From contig NZ_CBDDRA010000012.1 in NCBI RefSeq assembly GCF_965232925.1, forward strand, positions 1 through 64,000: a DNA stretch of 64,000 nucleotides, read 5' to 3'. Made by a program: the position numbers and the translations under genes. Below are positions 51,555 through 61,185 of this stretch, one piece after another. The DNA is from Tumidithrix helvetica. Its GTDB lineage: Bacteria; Cyanobacteriota; Cyanobacteriia; Pseudanabaenales; Pseudanabaenaceae. The notes under the pieces were generated by a model. That model did not search any database. It was not told where the DNA came from and saw nothing but the letters and a program-made list of their open reading frames with translations. The number at the start of each line of letters is the position of its first letter. Positions within the stretch are counted from its first letter, which is position 1.

Positions 51555-51645
51555 TTCCTAAATTTGATATGCAGAAACAAAAATCTAGCGTACAATCCCC
51601 TGCTAGTTTCTGCAATTTTTTGGCGTAATCGATCGCAATTTAGCT

Positions 51646-53217
51646 ATGCGTGATGCTTTTGAGTCAAAAACTGAATCATCGGAGGATAAAGATCCCAATT
51701 CTCAAACCTTTGAGCAGGCATTAATGCAGTCTGGCTATGCCACTGCCGAGCAAATCCAGCAGGCTTTGCAGATCGGTCGCGAAAAACGCATGTTATTTGT
51801 GTATGCCTTAGAAATGGTCATTGGGCGATCGCTGCCCAGAGAGCTAGTAAAGCTTTATATGCAGTCGAGATCTCAAACCAACTCGATTTTTGCAGCCAAG
51901 GTTTATCCATTTCCCAATTCAAAAACGAATTCAACCGTTGAAGTCGTTAAGGGTTCGGACGTGAATTTAGAAACGATTTTGAGCGGTAACGCCGAAACAA
52001 CCGATCGCATTTTTGTGGGGAGTGAAAGTCCAGAGTTAACCTTATCTTCGGGACTTTCTCAAAATCCAAGCCAAAGTTTAAGCCAAGCGGAGGAACCCAC
52101 GATGATGCGCGAAGAATTTGTGATAGAGGCTTCTACAGGTTTGGAGCCTTCACTGCAACCATACGATCTCAATTCTGAGGTTCGAGACCATATCAATGGG
52201 TTACAAAAGCCTCAAAACGGTCGAGAGCCCTATGGCACTACAAAAGAATTGGTGAATTCTACGATCGCTGCTCCTAGGGAACCCATCGATCGCCCCATTG
52301 AGGATTTGATCGCACTCATCCGAAAATGGGCGGCTGGGGAGGTTAAGCCCAAGTCCGATCTTGAACCCCAAGCAGATCGAGATATGAGAATGCGCGATCG
52401 CCGCGATTCTCCATTACCAGAATCCCATCCATTCCCAAATAGCGAAACTGCTGTATTGGAAGCGAAAATGCAAAATACACTCAAGGAATTGGTGCAGGTA
52501 CGCGATCGCCTCGCACAAACGCAGGAAGAATCGAAACAGAAACAGCTAGAACGAGATCGCCTGTCAGAGCAATTGGTGAAATTAAGGCAGGAATTGAGCA
52601 AACGCGATCGGCAGTTAGCTTCTCTCTTGAGCAAGCACGAGCAGGAACTTACTAAAAAGGAACAACAACTCAACAGCATCTTTCAGGAATTGTTACAAGT
52701 GAGAGCGGAACTCATCGGTTCCGAGCCTGAGCTTGGCATTCAAGACAAGACCAATGCTCAAGCTGCCCAAAAGCCCTCCTACAATTCAACAGCCAATTCA
52801 ACATCAGCCGCTAGTCCACCCACAAATCAAAGTCAAAACCAAGAGCAACTACAAGCCCAACTCACGCAAAAGGAAGAGCAGGTTAAAGCCGAAATCTTTA
52901 AGCGATTGCTCGTAACGCTCGACATCTTCGATCTAGCCATCCATCAGATCAAGCCTCAAACCGAAAGAGAGCAGATGATTCACGCTAGTTACCAGCGTTT
53001 GCGGGAGAAACTCATGCAGGATCTAAAACAGTTTGGTGTTTCAGCCATGGAAACCACTGGGCAAATTTTCGATCCTACGTTCCATGAGGCGGTAATTGCC
53101 CAACCCACCGATCGATATCCAGAGGGAACGATAATGACTGAAATTCGACGGGGCTATCTATTTCAATCAAAGGTGTTACGTTACGCGCAGGTAAAGGTTG
53201 CGGTTTCCAACCAATAG
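51646..53217 (+). CDS. GrpE-domain protein with long N-terminal extension
   Basis: A protein of 523 residues, more than twice the length of normal GrpE. Residues about 20-70 form a helical segment (FEQALMQSGYATAEQIQQAL) recalling sensor-like domains of cyanobacterial proteins. Residues about 75-260 are polar. A coiled coil covers about 265-355. The C-terminal 110 residues carry the GrpE beta domain: SAMETTGQIFDPTFHEAV and MTEIRRGYLFQSKVLRYAQV. GrpE exchanges nucleotide on DnaK; a canonical grpE is expected elsewhere, so this is probably a specialised paralogue. No dnaK is adjacent. Confidence 0.85.
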   Translation: MRDAFESKTESSEDKDPNSQTFEQALMQSGYATAEQIQQALQIGREKRMLFVYALEMVIGRSLPRELVKLYMQSRSQTNSIFAAKVYPFPNSKTNSTVEVVKGSDVNLETILSGNAETTDRIFVGSESPELTLSSGLSQNPSQSLSQAEEPTMMREEFVIEASTGLEPSLQPYDLNSEVRDHINGLQKPQNGREPYGTTKELVNSTIAAPREPIDRPIEDLIALIRKWAAGEVKPKSDLEPQADRDMRMRDRRDSPLPESHPFPNSETAVLEAKMQNTLKELVQVRDRLAQTQEESKQKQLERDRLSEQLVKLRQELSKRDRQLASLLSKHEQELTKKEQQLNSIFQELLQVRAELIGSEPELGIQDKTNAQAAQKPSYNSTANSTSAASPPTNQSQNQEQLQAQLTQKEEQVKAEIFKRLLVTLDIFDLAIHQIKPQTEREQMIHASYQRLREKLMQDLKQFGVSAMETTGQIFDPTFHEAVIAQPTDRYPEGTIMTEIRRGYLFQSKVLRYAQVKVAVSNQ

Positions 53218-53533
53218 AAAAAATTCTAGCATAACAAGCGGAAAGCCCCGCGCTCTAACGTTTACAGGATGTGTCGACAGGCTCGGCAACAGATAGCGCG
53301 TTCATTTTCGGGGTTCTATCGACCGCTAATACAAGGCTTGACGGTGTATGATAAAATCATGAAATATAGTGATGGGATCGTTATGCCTCAAGTATCTAAT
53401 TACCTCAGAGTTTCCGTTCACACCCTAGTGAACTGACAAGGCTAATGAAGTGCAGATTCCCTAAAGCTTCACACATCATTTTAGCTTCGTCTAACTACTG
53501 GTTTTTCTCGACAAAAAACAATCTTACTACCTT
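53218..53533. other. Upstream region of the GTPase island
   Basis: These 316 bases hold no convincing gene. A 25-codon frame at 53359-53436 is too short to support. CCCCG and CGCGCT near 53250 recur as complements near 53316-53330 and could form a long-range stem. The promoter of the GTPase operon should lie near the 3' end. Confidence 0.45.
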
Positions 53534-55840
53534 ATGAATACAAATTTATCTAGAAGTAGTCGAGTTGCTGGAATCATTGCAAGTCGCCGTGAGCATATAC
53601 CAAAAAAGATTCCAACGGTTTTTAAAAGCTTAAATGATCGTGTTGCACTACTGCGTGAACTTGTGTCTTTGTGGGAAAATTTGCAGAAAAGTGTTGAGAC
53701 TACAGAGCTTAAAGAAAAATTAGGTAGCTCTTGGGTCTCAAGCCATGAGTTAGACGAAATATACTCGAAAAGTAAAGAACAGGGGCATATACTGGCAAAG
53801 CTTAGAGAACGTTTTGAGCGTAAGACTTTGAACATCGGAGTAGTTGGCTTGATGGGGCAGGGCAAAAGTACTTTGCTGAAAACTCTTAGCGGTCTCGTGA
53901 AAGACCCAAACGATCCATCAACTCATATTTTTGATGACATACTTCCTGCACTTGCTGGAGGAGCCTGTACTGCTTCTCGCAGCGTCATTGTTAATACACA
54001 AGGAGACATTAAGGTTACTGTTATTCTCCATTCAGAAGAAACTTATCTGAATGGTGTTATTTATCCTTACTATGACGCATTAGGGAGCTATTTAGGATTT
54101 TCCAGTAAGCCAGATAGTTTAGAAGAATTTGCACGAGAAGTATTTCCCGATCTTCAGCTAGATCCAGATAAAAAAGCATTTTACAAACGTCTAAGAAACG
54201 ACTATCACAACTCTCTTTCTCAATATCGAGACCTAATTAGAGGTGGAGAAATCTATCTAGAAGGAAATAGTATTTCTCAAGTTAGAGATTATGTGATGCA
54301 GGAAAGAGATTCTCAAAATAATCTAACTACATTTAAACATCTTGCCGTAAGGGAAGTGAAAATATCTTGTCCCTTTTCAAATCCTGATGTTGGTAATATA
54401 GCCCTTGTGGATATCCCTGGATTAGGAGATTCTAAACTGGGCGATGAAAAGGTGCTCTTGGAGACATTGGGGAAAGATGTAGATGTCGTTCTGTTTGTAA
54501 AACGACCAGATCCATCACGATTTCAATGGGAATCTGCCGACGAGTTAAGCTTGTATAAATCAGCTAATGAAGCATTAAACAATCTTGAAAACAGAGCATT
54601 TATGGTGCTAAATCATAGTACTAGAACTGACAATTTAGATGCTTGTCAAAGTCTGCAAAGCTCTATCAGTCATACTGTCATTAAAGTTGTTCAGGCTGAG
54701 GTTGCTGACTGCTCAGATGTTGTGCAAGCAAATAAGGTGTTTGACATCATTTTAGACTATTTAACTGAACACATTACAAAGCTAGATGAGGAGTACGCGA
54801 GAGCTTGCCAAGAAGAACTCATTGCTATTCATGGAAAAATTGATCAGATTCTGAATAGTGCTAAGTTAGCCTTTAGTGAGTCAGGGCTTGACTTTAATGG
54901 TGTGTTAGAAGAAAAGTATGATGATTTATTTGGAGATGATAAGCGGGGCTGGTGGTACGACATCAAGGCTGCTTTTCAAAGGCTTAGACAAATACTTCGT
55001 GAACAATCTGATACAGAAGACTCTGCATTAAAAACTAGTGTTGAAGCAGCTATTAAGACCTGTAGGGATAATGCTGATATATTGACGCTAGAACAGGCTG
55101 AGGCTGTAAGTAAGATTCAAGACCGAATACTTGGTAGCGATCCGATGCAAACTTACGCTGACTATAGGAATAAATTTCGTACACTTTTATCCGACCATTT
55201 TAGCCATTTAGATCGAGGGTTGAAACAATCCACTGAAAATGTAAAACGTCAGGTGACATCTATTTTGATAGACAAAGGTAAATTGGGATATATTGCACCT
55301 AACCTTTCTGGTACAGAGTTTTTCCTAAACTTCTCTCAGCTATTAGAAAAGGATCATAAGGATTTGAAAAGGCTACAAAAAGGCATAAAAATCTTGGCTG
55401 ATTTTGAACTTTCCTACAGTGGGCTAATAGAACCACAGATTTATCAACATCTAGCAGAGTTAAGCAACATTAAATCAGCAAATGAGAAACAGTCAGAAGT
55501 CTTCAGCCCCAATCCACAAAGTACGCCAGATGAGATTTTCCTTGCCCTACAAGTTGAATACGATAAGGCGATAGCAAAGATTAGAAACTCTTTAGCAGAA
55601 TTACTCACACAGCCCAGTTGGTCTATGTACGCAAGAGTAGAACAGTTTATTGACAATATCATCTACCATGAAGAAGCTTTGGCTGACTGGCGGAAGTTCT
55701 TAAGAAGAAACCGTTCTCAGGTTTGGTCAGACGATATTGGTAAACTTGAGCGTGATGACCAGAGACAAAAAGATTGGGGTGCTGCATTAAATCGGCTAGA
55801 AGCATCTAATCAACTGAGTTCAATTCAGTTTTTAAACTAA
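53534..55840 (+). CDS. Dynamin-like large GTPase
   Basis: A protein of 768 residues. After about 100 helical residues there is a GTPase domain with G1 GLMGQGKS (105-112), a Ser/Thr-containing switch around GGACTASRS, G3 DIPGLGD at about residue 295 and LNHS in place of the usual NKxD G4. The C-terminal 350 residues are helical with a coiled-coil pattern, as in dynamin-like proteins, without an obvious membrane segment. Bacterial dynamin-like proteins can deform membranes, and several occur in antiphage systems. First gene of an apparent operon; the next start is 23 bases away. AT-rich and almost free of HIP1 sites, suggesting transfer. Confidence 0.8.
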   Translation: MNTNLSRSSRVAGIIASRREHIPKKIPTVFKSLNDRVALLRELVSLWENLQKSVETTELKEKLGSSWVSSHELDEIYSKSKEQGHILAKLRERFERKTLNIGVVGLMGQGKSTLLKTLSGLVKDPNDPSTHIFDDILPALAGGACTASRSVIVNTQGDIKVTVILHSEETYLNGVIYPYYDALGSYLGFSSKPDSLEEFAREVFPDLQLDPDKKAFYKRLRNDYHNSLSQYRDLIRGGEIYLEGNSISQVRDYVMQERDSQNNLTTFKHLAVREVKISCPFSNPDVGNIALVDIPGLGDSKLGDEKVLLETLGKDVDVVLFVKRPDPSRFQWESADELSLYKSANEALNNLENRAFMVLNHSTRTDNLDACQSLQSSISHTVIKVVQAEVADCSDVVQANKVFDIILDYLTEHITKLDEEYARACQEELIAIHGKIDQILNSAKLAFSESGLDFNGVLEEKYDDLFGDDKRGWWYDIKAAFQRLRQILREQSDTEDSALKTSVEAAIKTCRDNADILTLEQAEAVSKIQDRILGSDPMQTYADYRNKFRTLLSDHFSHLDRGLKQSTENVKRQVTSILIDKGKLGYIAPNLSGTEFFLNFSQLLEKDHKDLKRLQKGIKILADFELSYSGLIEPQIYQHLAELSNIKSANEKQSEVFSPNPQSTPDEIFLALQVEYDKAIAKIRNSLAELLTQPSWSMYARVEQFIDNIIYHEEALADWRKFLRRNRSQVWSDDIGKLERDDQRQKDWGAALNRLEASNQLSSIQFLN

Positions 55841-55863
55841 ATTAGCAAAGCAAGAGGGTATGC

Positions 55864-57159
55864 ATGATGGATATTTCTGATGAGTTAAACATTATCATGG
55901 TTGCTCCGAGAGGCGTTGGGAAGACTAGTATTTTAGCGGCAATGCATGAAGAGTTTGACAAGACATTTTCTTCGGCAGGGCTAGAGACATGGACAACGGA
56001 CAGCAGAACTTTAGATGCCGTAGAACATTGTAAAGAAACACTTAGATTTATCGATCCTCGCCTAAAGGACAAAAAAGTAATTCCTACATCTCCACAAGAA
56101 GATCCTTGGAATGATGAAGGCTTCCTGTTTGAGGTGGGAAATGGGAACAAGAAATTTATGCAAATTAGGTTTACCGATCCATCAGGTGAGTATTTTAAAC
56201 CTACAGCATCTACATCGCAAAAAGATTATGTTAAAAGCCAACTAAAAAAATGTGATGCGATTGTCATTCCTATTGATTCATCTGCTTTGATGGAAGGAAA
56301 AACAGGAAGAGTTAAAAATTCGGAAATTGGTTTTTGTCACGTAGAAAAGAACGATCCTGCTCGGATTACTAAGCTGTTCAAGGATGCTTATACTGAAGTG
56401 CAAACCCCTAGACTGGTAATTCTCGCTCCTGTGAAGTGCGAAACCTATATGAGAACGACTCAAGATGCCCAAAGCCTTCTAGATCATGTGAGAGTGGGTT
56501 ACCAAGAGTTACTAGATTTTTTGAAGTGTGAAGGTTTGTACAATAGGGTCGCTGTGGTAGTTTCTCCAGTTCAAACAATTGGTAATGCTATTTTTGCCTA
56601 TCATGAACCAGATCCTGAGAATTCGGGATTAACTAACTTTGCGTTCCACAAAATGCCAATAAATGCTCCATATGACCCTAAAGATGGCGATCAGCCCTTA
56701 CGTTATATTCTGCGATTTTTGTTTAATCTTCGTAGTAAAGCCAAGAAAGAATATCTAGCTAATCTTCAAAAGAAAGTTACTGATCTCGAATCAAAGCTGG
56801 ATAGTCAAGGCAACAAACTTAGTTCGGCTCAAAAGGAATACGAAGAAGCAAAGCGATTGCTAAGAGACCGTAACGAAGTATGGCTACCATTCCGCTGGGC
56901 TCTCAATTGGTTTGACGATCGCGAAACACCATTTCAAGAGACTCAGGCAGAAGTTCAAGCTGTTGAATCAATTTTGCAAGATACAAAGAGAAGTACTTCA
57001 AAAGCTAAGAACGAAGTACAAGCTACCGAAGAAGAAATTAAAGCTTTTAATGATGCTATATATAAATTTGCAATGAAATGTAAGGAAGATCAAGGCTTTG
57101 CTATCCTGCAAGGCAAAAATAACTGGTTGCCAATACTCACCCAAGGTTCGTTATTATGA
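55864..57159 (+). CDS. TRAFAC-like GTPase with C-terminal coiled coil
   Basis: A protein of 431 residues. The P-loop APRGVGKT lies at 14-21 and the G3-like DPSGE at about 105; DAIVIPIDSSAL follows and resembles the strand before the switch. The motif DxxGE is used by the paired or double GTPases of bacterial conflict systems rather than by Ras-like GTPases. No clear NKxD is seen. Residues about 290-400 are a coiled coil (LQKKVTDLESKLDSQGNKLS). The second gene of the operon; its stop overlaps the next start in an ATGA, so translation is coupled. Function inferred only from type and context. Confidence 0.7.
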   Translation: MMDISDELNIIMVAPRGVGKTSILAAMHEEFDKTFSSAGLETWTTDSRTLDAVEHCKETLRFIDPRLKDKKVIPTSPQEDPWNDEGFLFEVGNGNKKFMQIRFTDPSGEYFKPTASTSQKDYVKSQLKKCDAIVIPIDSSALMEGKTGRVKNSEIGFCHVEKNDPARITKLFKDAYTEVQTPRLVILAPVKCETYMRTTQDAQSLLDHVRVGYQELLDFLKCEGLYNRVAVVVSPVQTIGNAIFAYHEPDPENSGLTNFAFHKMPINAPYDPKDGDQPLRYILRFLFNLRSKAKKEYLANLQKKVTDLESKLDSQGNKLSSAQKEYEEAKRLLRDRNEVWLPFRWALNWFDDRETPFQETQAEVQAVESILQDTKRSTSKAKNEVQATEEEIKAFNDAIYKFAMKCKEDQGFAILQGKNNWLPILTQGSLL

Positions 57160-58073
57160 GTATGAGTGGAATTCAAATATATGTTAAAACCTCGGCACTC
57201 GGTGGAGATGGCATTCATTGGCGAAATGCCTCAAAGCCCGATCAGCCTAGAGAAATTCCACCAATCATTAATCCCGATGTAAAAGAAAGTTGTATAGTTC
57301 CAAATCCAAGAAATCCAACTGGATATACTACTGTTGAGTTTTTTGTATCGACTGAACAAAAGCCTTCTATACTTCTAGTTAGCCATGCAGGAAAGTTGTT
57401 TCTGGAAGTTACTGGTATTGAAGCAACACAAGAAAGATCAAATAAATTAGGAAGAGAGATTTTTGATGTGATTGCATGGTTAGCTGATGACAACGAAGAA
57501 AATGACCAAGTTTTTAGAAATATTACGGCTAAAGCTTTACTTGGTTTTTGGAGTGATGATAAAAAATTCTTTGATGCTATTAGAAATTCAGTAAAATTTC
57601 AAGGCAAAGATGCGTTCGTTACAGATATATCCTTCTTTGCAAATTTGGCAATAATGGAACCTTTACCAAATGGTAACCTTTCTGAAGTGCAGACTCTAGA
57701 TAATTTATGGATTCAATCATTTAAAATAAATTCAGAGCAAGAAGTGCTAACTCTAGTTAATCAGATTTCATTAAAGCCTTTACCTAAAGATGTTTCCCCA
57801 TTCGTATTTGTAATTAAACAAGAAAAAGAATGCATTCAATTTTCTAGGGTGAATCTTTCAAAGAAAGCTGATCTTCAGGATACAAATCAACCAAAGATAG
57901 TCGAACCTTTGATTACTGGATTAACTGAAGTTAAAACTGATGATTCAAACAAGATAGAAGCGCCAGCAAAAAAAAAGCCTCAGCAGATCTCCAAGCTGGC
58001 AATATTCCTAATAGTAATACTAGTGGTGCTGATTTTCGGATTAGCGGTAGCGGTGATCTTGTGGTTCATGTAG
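57156..58073 (+). CDS. Tail-anchored hypothetical protein of the GTPase operon
   Basis: A protein of 305 residues; an in-frame ATG two codons later is an alternative start. Residues about 1-245 are soluble with no family I recognise (IQIYVKTSALGGDGIHWRN, VIAWLADDNEENDQVF). A Lys/Pro linker leads to a single C-terminal membrane segment at about 281-303 (LAIFLIVILVVLIFGLAVAV), so the protein is probably anchored with its bulk in the cytoplasm. It overlaps the preceding GTPase and following small gene, so it probably anchors or links the GTPases to a membrane. Confidence 0.65.
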   Translation: MSMSGIQIYVKTSALGGDGIHWRNASKPDQPREIPPIINPDVKESCIVPNPRNPTGYTTVEFFVSTEQKPSILLVSHAGKLFLEVTGIEATQERSNKLGREIFDVIAWLADDNEENDQVFRNITAKALLGFWSDDKKFFDAIRNSVKFQGKDAFVTDISFFANLAIMEPLPNGNLSEVQTLDNLWIQSFKINSEQEVLTLVNQISLKPLPKDVSPFVFVIKQEKECIQFSRVNLSKKADLQDTNQPKIVEPLITGLTEVKTDDSNKIEAPAKKKPQQISKLAIFLIVILVVLIFGLAVAVILWFM

Positions 58074-58603
58074 GCAAAAATCCCTTACGCGACTCATCTA
58101 CAACAAACATCGATCATGGATTCTCCAAAGCCAAAGAATCATTAAAGCAAACTCAAAAAAGTGCATCTTTACCCAACATCGATAGGGACACAGCATTTCG
58201 ACCTATTTCTCAGAAAGGATTGGATGAAATTCTTAAATTAGCTAAATTTCTAGAGCGATTAGAGTTTAATGACTGGAAAAAGAGTAGTACAACCTTATTG
58301 AATGAGGTAGAAAGCATTATTAAGAGCTATAAAAACTTACTTACTCTTTGCAAAGATGGAAAAGATAGTCAAAGTTTTAAAAAATACAAAGATGAAAAAT
58401 CATGGCTTGACTTGCCTAAGTATTTCAATAAAGTACATAACCAGTTAGATAAATTGCCTATTTCCAATGGTAGGGAAAAAGAATTATGTATAATTTGTAT
58501 TTTTCTTCAGAAAAAGCTACATCCTAATGACCTGCTAAAGCTTGAAAAGATATTAGATGACTATCTTCATGAGCTTGAGAGAGTTCGTGGACGATCAATT
58601 TGA
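58061..58603 (+). CDS. Small helical hypothetical protein of the GTPase operon
   Basis: A protein of 180 residues from GTG 58061, overlapping the previous stop by 13 bases. Mostly charged helices with a Lys-rich profile (LKLAKFLERLEFNDWKKS, LEKILDDYLHELERVRG). No known motif. Its translational coupling to the tail-anchored protein suggests a subunit of the same complex. AT-rich like its neighbours. Confidence 0.6.
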   Translation: MVHVGKNPLRDSSTTNIDHGFSKAKESLKQTQKSASLPNIDRDTAFRPISQKGLDEILKLAKFLERLEFNDWKKSSTTLLNEVESIIKSYKNLLTLCKDGKDSQSFKKYKDEKSWLDLPKYFNKVHNQLDKLPISNGREKELCIICIFLQKKLHPNDLLKLEKILDDYLHELERVRGRSI

Positions 58604-58737
58604 AGTCTAGCAATTGAAACATTAGCCTTGTAGTTATTTGGCGTTAGTAGTATTTATGATGCGATCGCGGATCTTGTATAATTCCAAAGAATTGTATCGA
58701 GCTATACAATACAAGTAAGCCAGTAAAACAATGAAAT

Positions 58738-59184
58738 ATGGCAAAACTCTACTATCGTGGCATGGCAGAGCAGAACAGAAAACCCAGAATAGGTCGAAGT
58801 GCCAGATTGTTAGGCGTTAGACCTAACATCGATATAAACATCGAGCAAATGTCGATAGGCTGTCTAGATAAACAAGGCTATTTGCTGCCAGAGTCACAGC
58901 GTAAGTTGTACGGCGATCTTGTAGCTGTTGCCATTAGAAATACCAAGGGAATGTCTGTTTCCTTATCCATCGAAGGTTTACCTGCATTTCGCAAACCCAC
59001 AAAATTTGGCGGCAATGGCAAAGATCCTTTATGGCAAATTGATGACAGCATGATCGCTGGAGATTTACAAGCAGTCCAAGATAGCCCAACCCACGTTAGC
59101 ATCATGCCAAGAGTTACAATGGCTCTAGAAAAGTACGAGGCAGCATTGGCAAACACCCAAAAATATTGGGAAAGGGTTGATTAG
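58738..59184 (+). CDS. Probable Tse2-like ADP-ribosyltransferase-fold toxin
   Basis: A protein of 148 residues. LYYRGMAEQ near the start, GRSARLLGVRP, a KGMSVS motif followed by LPAFRKP, then a DLQAVQDSPTHVSIMP stretch and a YEAALANTQKYWERV tail follow the order of motifs in Pseudomonas Tse2 (LYR, GGTSV, THYTIMP, Y near the C-terminus). Tse2 is a type VI effector with an ADP-ribosyltransferase-like fold. The comparison is from memory, so this is a candidate. No type VI genes are adjacent; the toxin may belong to a small toxin-antitoxin pair with the next gene, 24 bases downstream. Confidence 0.5.
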   Translation: MAKLYYRGMAEQNRKPRIGRSARLLGVRPNIDINIEQMSIGCLDKQGYLLPESQRKLYGDLVAVAIRNTKGMSVSLSIEGLPAFRKPTKFGGNGKDPLWQIDDSMIAGDLQAVQDSPTHVSIMPRVTMALEKYEAALANTQKYWERVD

Positions 59185-59208
59185 TACAAGCAATAGGAGG
59201 CTATGAAA

Positions 59209-59736
59209 ATGGCATGGATATTTAGTTTATCGGCAGAGTGCGGTTCTGATAAGAGCAACGCACATAAATTCGCTGAACATTTTGAGGGAATATCATGGTT
59301 GCTGTCAAATGGTCGCCATTGCCAATGTCGCACGGATATATTCCAAGACATAGAAGAAAACTGGTGGTGTCGAGTTTCGCCTAATAATCTTAGTGAAGTG
59401 GGGATAGACAGCCCTGAAAGTGCCTATTTAATGACAGAATTAGGCATCTTACTCTATCAGTCTTTAAAATTTGCTCCGACCTTCCGTTATGCACTAGTTG
59501 GTGTTGAAGTCGATGAATTCAGGACTTACAGCGAGCTTATCGAAGAATCATCCAATCTATCTATCCCAGGACTGGTTTTAGCAAAACAAATCGAACGAGA
59601 ACTAGGAATATTGCCTGTATTACGTCCCTTTAGCCCTAGTTATGTTTGGCAGCCCTACGCAGGAGAAGTCTACAATCCACTCATGACATCCCCAAATCTG
59701 AAAAACAAGCTTAATGAACTGCTGGCTGTAAGTTGA
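59209..59736 (+). CDS. Hypothetical partner (candidate antitoxin/immunity) of the Tse2-like protein
   Basis: A protein of 175 residues. ATG 59209 was chosen over ATG 59203 because the Shine-Dalgarno AGGAGG (59195-59200) lies at the proper 8-base spacing from it. The N-terminus MAWIFSLSAECGSDKSNAHK is followed by mixed alpha/beta sequence with a Trp-rich element (ENWWCRVSP). No family recognised. It follows the Tse2-like gene directly. It is much longer than Pseudomonas Tsi2 (about 77 residues), so it is not an obvious homologue; a partner role rests on context. Confidence 0.5.
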   Translation: MAWIFSLSAECGSDKSNAHKFAEHFEGISWLLSNGRHCQCRTDIFQDIEENWWCRVSPNNLSEVGIDSPESAYLMTELGILLYQSLKFAPTFRYALVGVEVDEFRTYSELIEESSNLSIPGLVLAKQIERELGILPVLRPFSPSYVWQPYAGEVYNPLMTSPNLKNKLNELLAVS

Positions 59737-59911
59737 CCTCACAAGCGAAGACTGCATAACATAGTCCCTGAGGAGGATGACAGTCATTAGAGTTTTCTCG
59801 GTAAATACTGATTCTCAAAAAATATCTGCTGAATGTAGGTTATACACCTGAAGCCACGATCGCAGGCTAAGATTAAGGAGTGTTAAGCAAGCAACCTATT
59901 CACCTTTGACT

Positions 59912-61123
59912 ATGCTCAAAAGTTCGCAACCCTATACCACCACTTGGATTGACAGCGTTCACAAAGTAAAGCCTGAGACTTGGAATGCCTTAGCAAAACC
60001 TTTAAAAACGCCTTTTTTTGAGTGGGAATGGTTGGCAAGCCTAGAGACATCAGGCTGTTCGACGCCTAAAGAAGGCTGGTTACCCAACCATCTATTAGTT
60101 TGGCAAGGCAATCAACTTATGGCGATCGCCCCACTTTATCTCAAGGGTCATAGTTATGGGGAGTTTGTCTTTGACCACCAATGGGCTGATTTGTCATATC
60201 GCTTGGGAATTAACTACTATCCTAAACTCTTGGGCATGGCTCCCTTTACCCCCGCTGCTGGGTATCGATTTCTGTTTGCCCCTGAAGTATTGCATCCAGA
60301 TAAAATTATCGATTTGATTCTGACGGAGATCGATCGCTTCTGCGATCGCGCCCAAATCTCTGGTTGTCATTTTCTGTTTGTCGATCCTGACTGGCGGGCT
60401 GAGCTAGAGAAGCGCGGCTTTACGGCATGGATGCACCACAGCTATATTTGGGAAAATCAGAACTTCTCAAGTTTCGATGATTATTTAAAGAACTTTAATG
60501 CCAATCAAAGGCGGAACATCAAGCGAGAACGCAAAGCCGTCGAAAATGCAGGCTTAAAAATGCGCGTTTATACGGGCGAAGAAATTCCCCATTTTTTTTA
60601 TGGCTTTATGTATGAACTCTACAGCGATACCTGTGACAAGTTTTGGGGTGGGAGCAAGTACCTCAATCGCAAGTTTTTTGAATCTTTGCAGCATTGTTTT
60701 CGCGATCGCTTAGTCTTTGTCGCTGGCGTGGCAGCAGATGCGATCGCAGGTGAAACAGATAGCCACCACAAACCAATTGGGATGTCTTTTTGTATCCGCA
60801 AGGGGGAGCAACTCTACGGTCGCTATTGGGGCAGCGTACAGGAGGTAGACTCTTTACATTTCGATGCCTGCTACTATACGCCAATCGAATGGGCGATCGC
60901 CCAAGGTATCCGCAGCTTCGATCCTGGGGCAGGTGGGCAGCATAAAAAGCGGCGCGGATTTCCTGCAATTCCCAACTATAGTTTGCATCGCTTTTATCCT
61001 AACCGTCTCAAACAAATCTTGGTTTCTCATATCCATGAGGTGAATTCCTACGAAGTTCGCCAAATTCAAGCAATTAATAACGAACTCCCCTTTGACTTTG
61101 AACCACCTATGTTAAATGCCTAG
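59912..61123 (+). CDS. FemAB-like GNAT-fold protein (DUF482 family)
   Basis: A protein of 403 residues from ATG 59912. It matches the peptidoglycan-recognition/biosynthesis-like family near FemAB: WNALAKPLKTPFFEWEWLA, MAIAPLYLKGHSYGEFVFD, RRNIKRERKAVENAG and the C-terminal FDPGAGGQHKKRRGF. FemAB proteins attach amino acids from tRNA to peptidoglycan peptides; for this branch the acceptor is unknown. Length is normal for the family. Confidence 0.86.
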   Translation: MLKSSQPYTTTWIDSVHKVKPETWNALAKPLKTPFFEWEWLASLETSGCSTPKEGWLPNHLLVWQGNQLMAIAPLYLKGHSYGEFVFDHQWADLSYRLGINYYPKLLGMAPFTPAAGYRFLFAPEVLHPDKIIDLILTEIDRFCDRAQISGCHFLFVDPDWRAELEKRGFTAWMHHSYIWENQNFSSFDDYLKNFNANQRRNIKRERKAVENAGLKMRVYTGEEIPHFFYGFMYELYSDTCDKFWGGSKYLNRKFFESLQHCFRDRLVFVAGVAADAIAGETDSHHKPIGMSFCIRKGEQLYGRYWGSVQEVDSLHFDACYYTPIEWAIAQGIRSFDPGAGGQHKKRRGFPAIPNYSLHRFYPNRLKQILVSHIHEVNSYEVRQIQAINNELPFDFEPPMLNA

Positions 61124-61185
61124 TGCCAAGATCCGATCGGATTTTGTAATTGCTTCCGTTCCTTGTCTTCTTCTTGCTTCTATTT

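Noticed and set aside
53359..53436. 25-codon frame before the GTPase operon
   Set aside because: No ribosome-binding site or known small-protein resemblance; too short to support.
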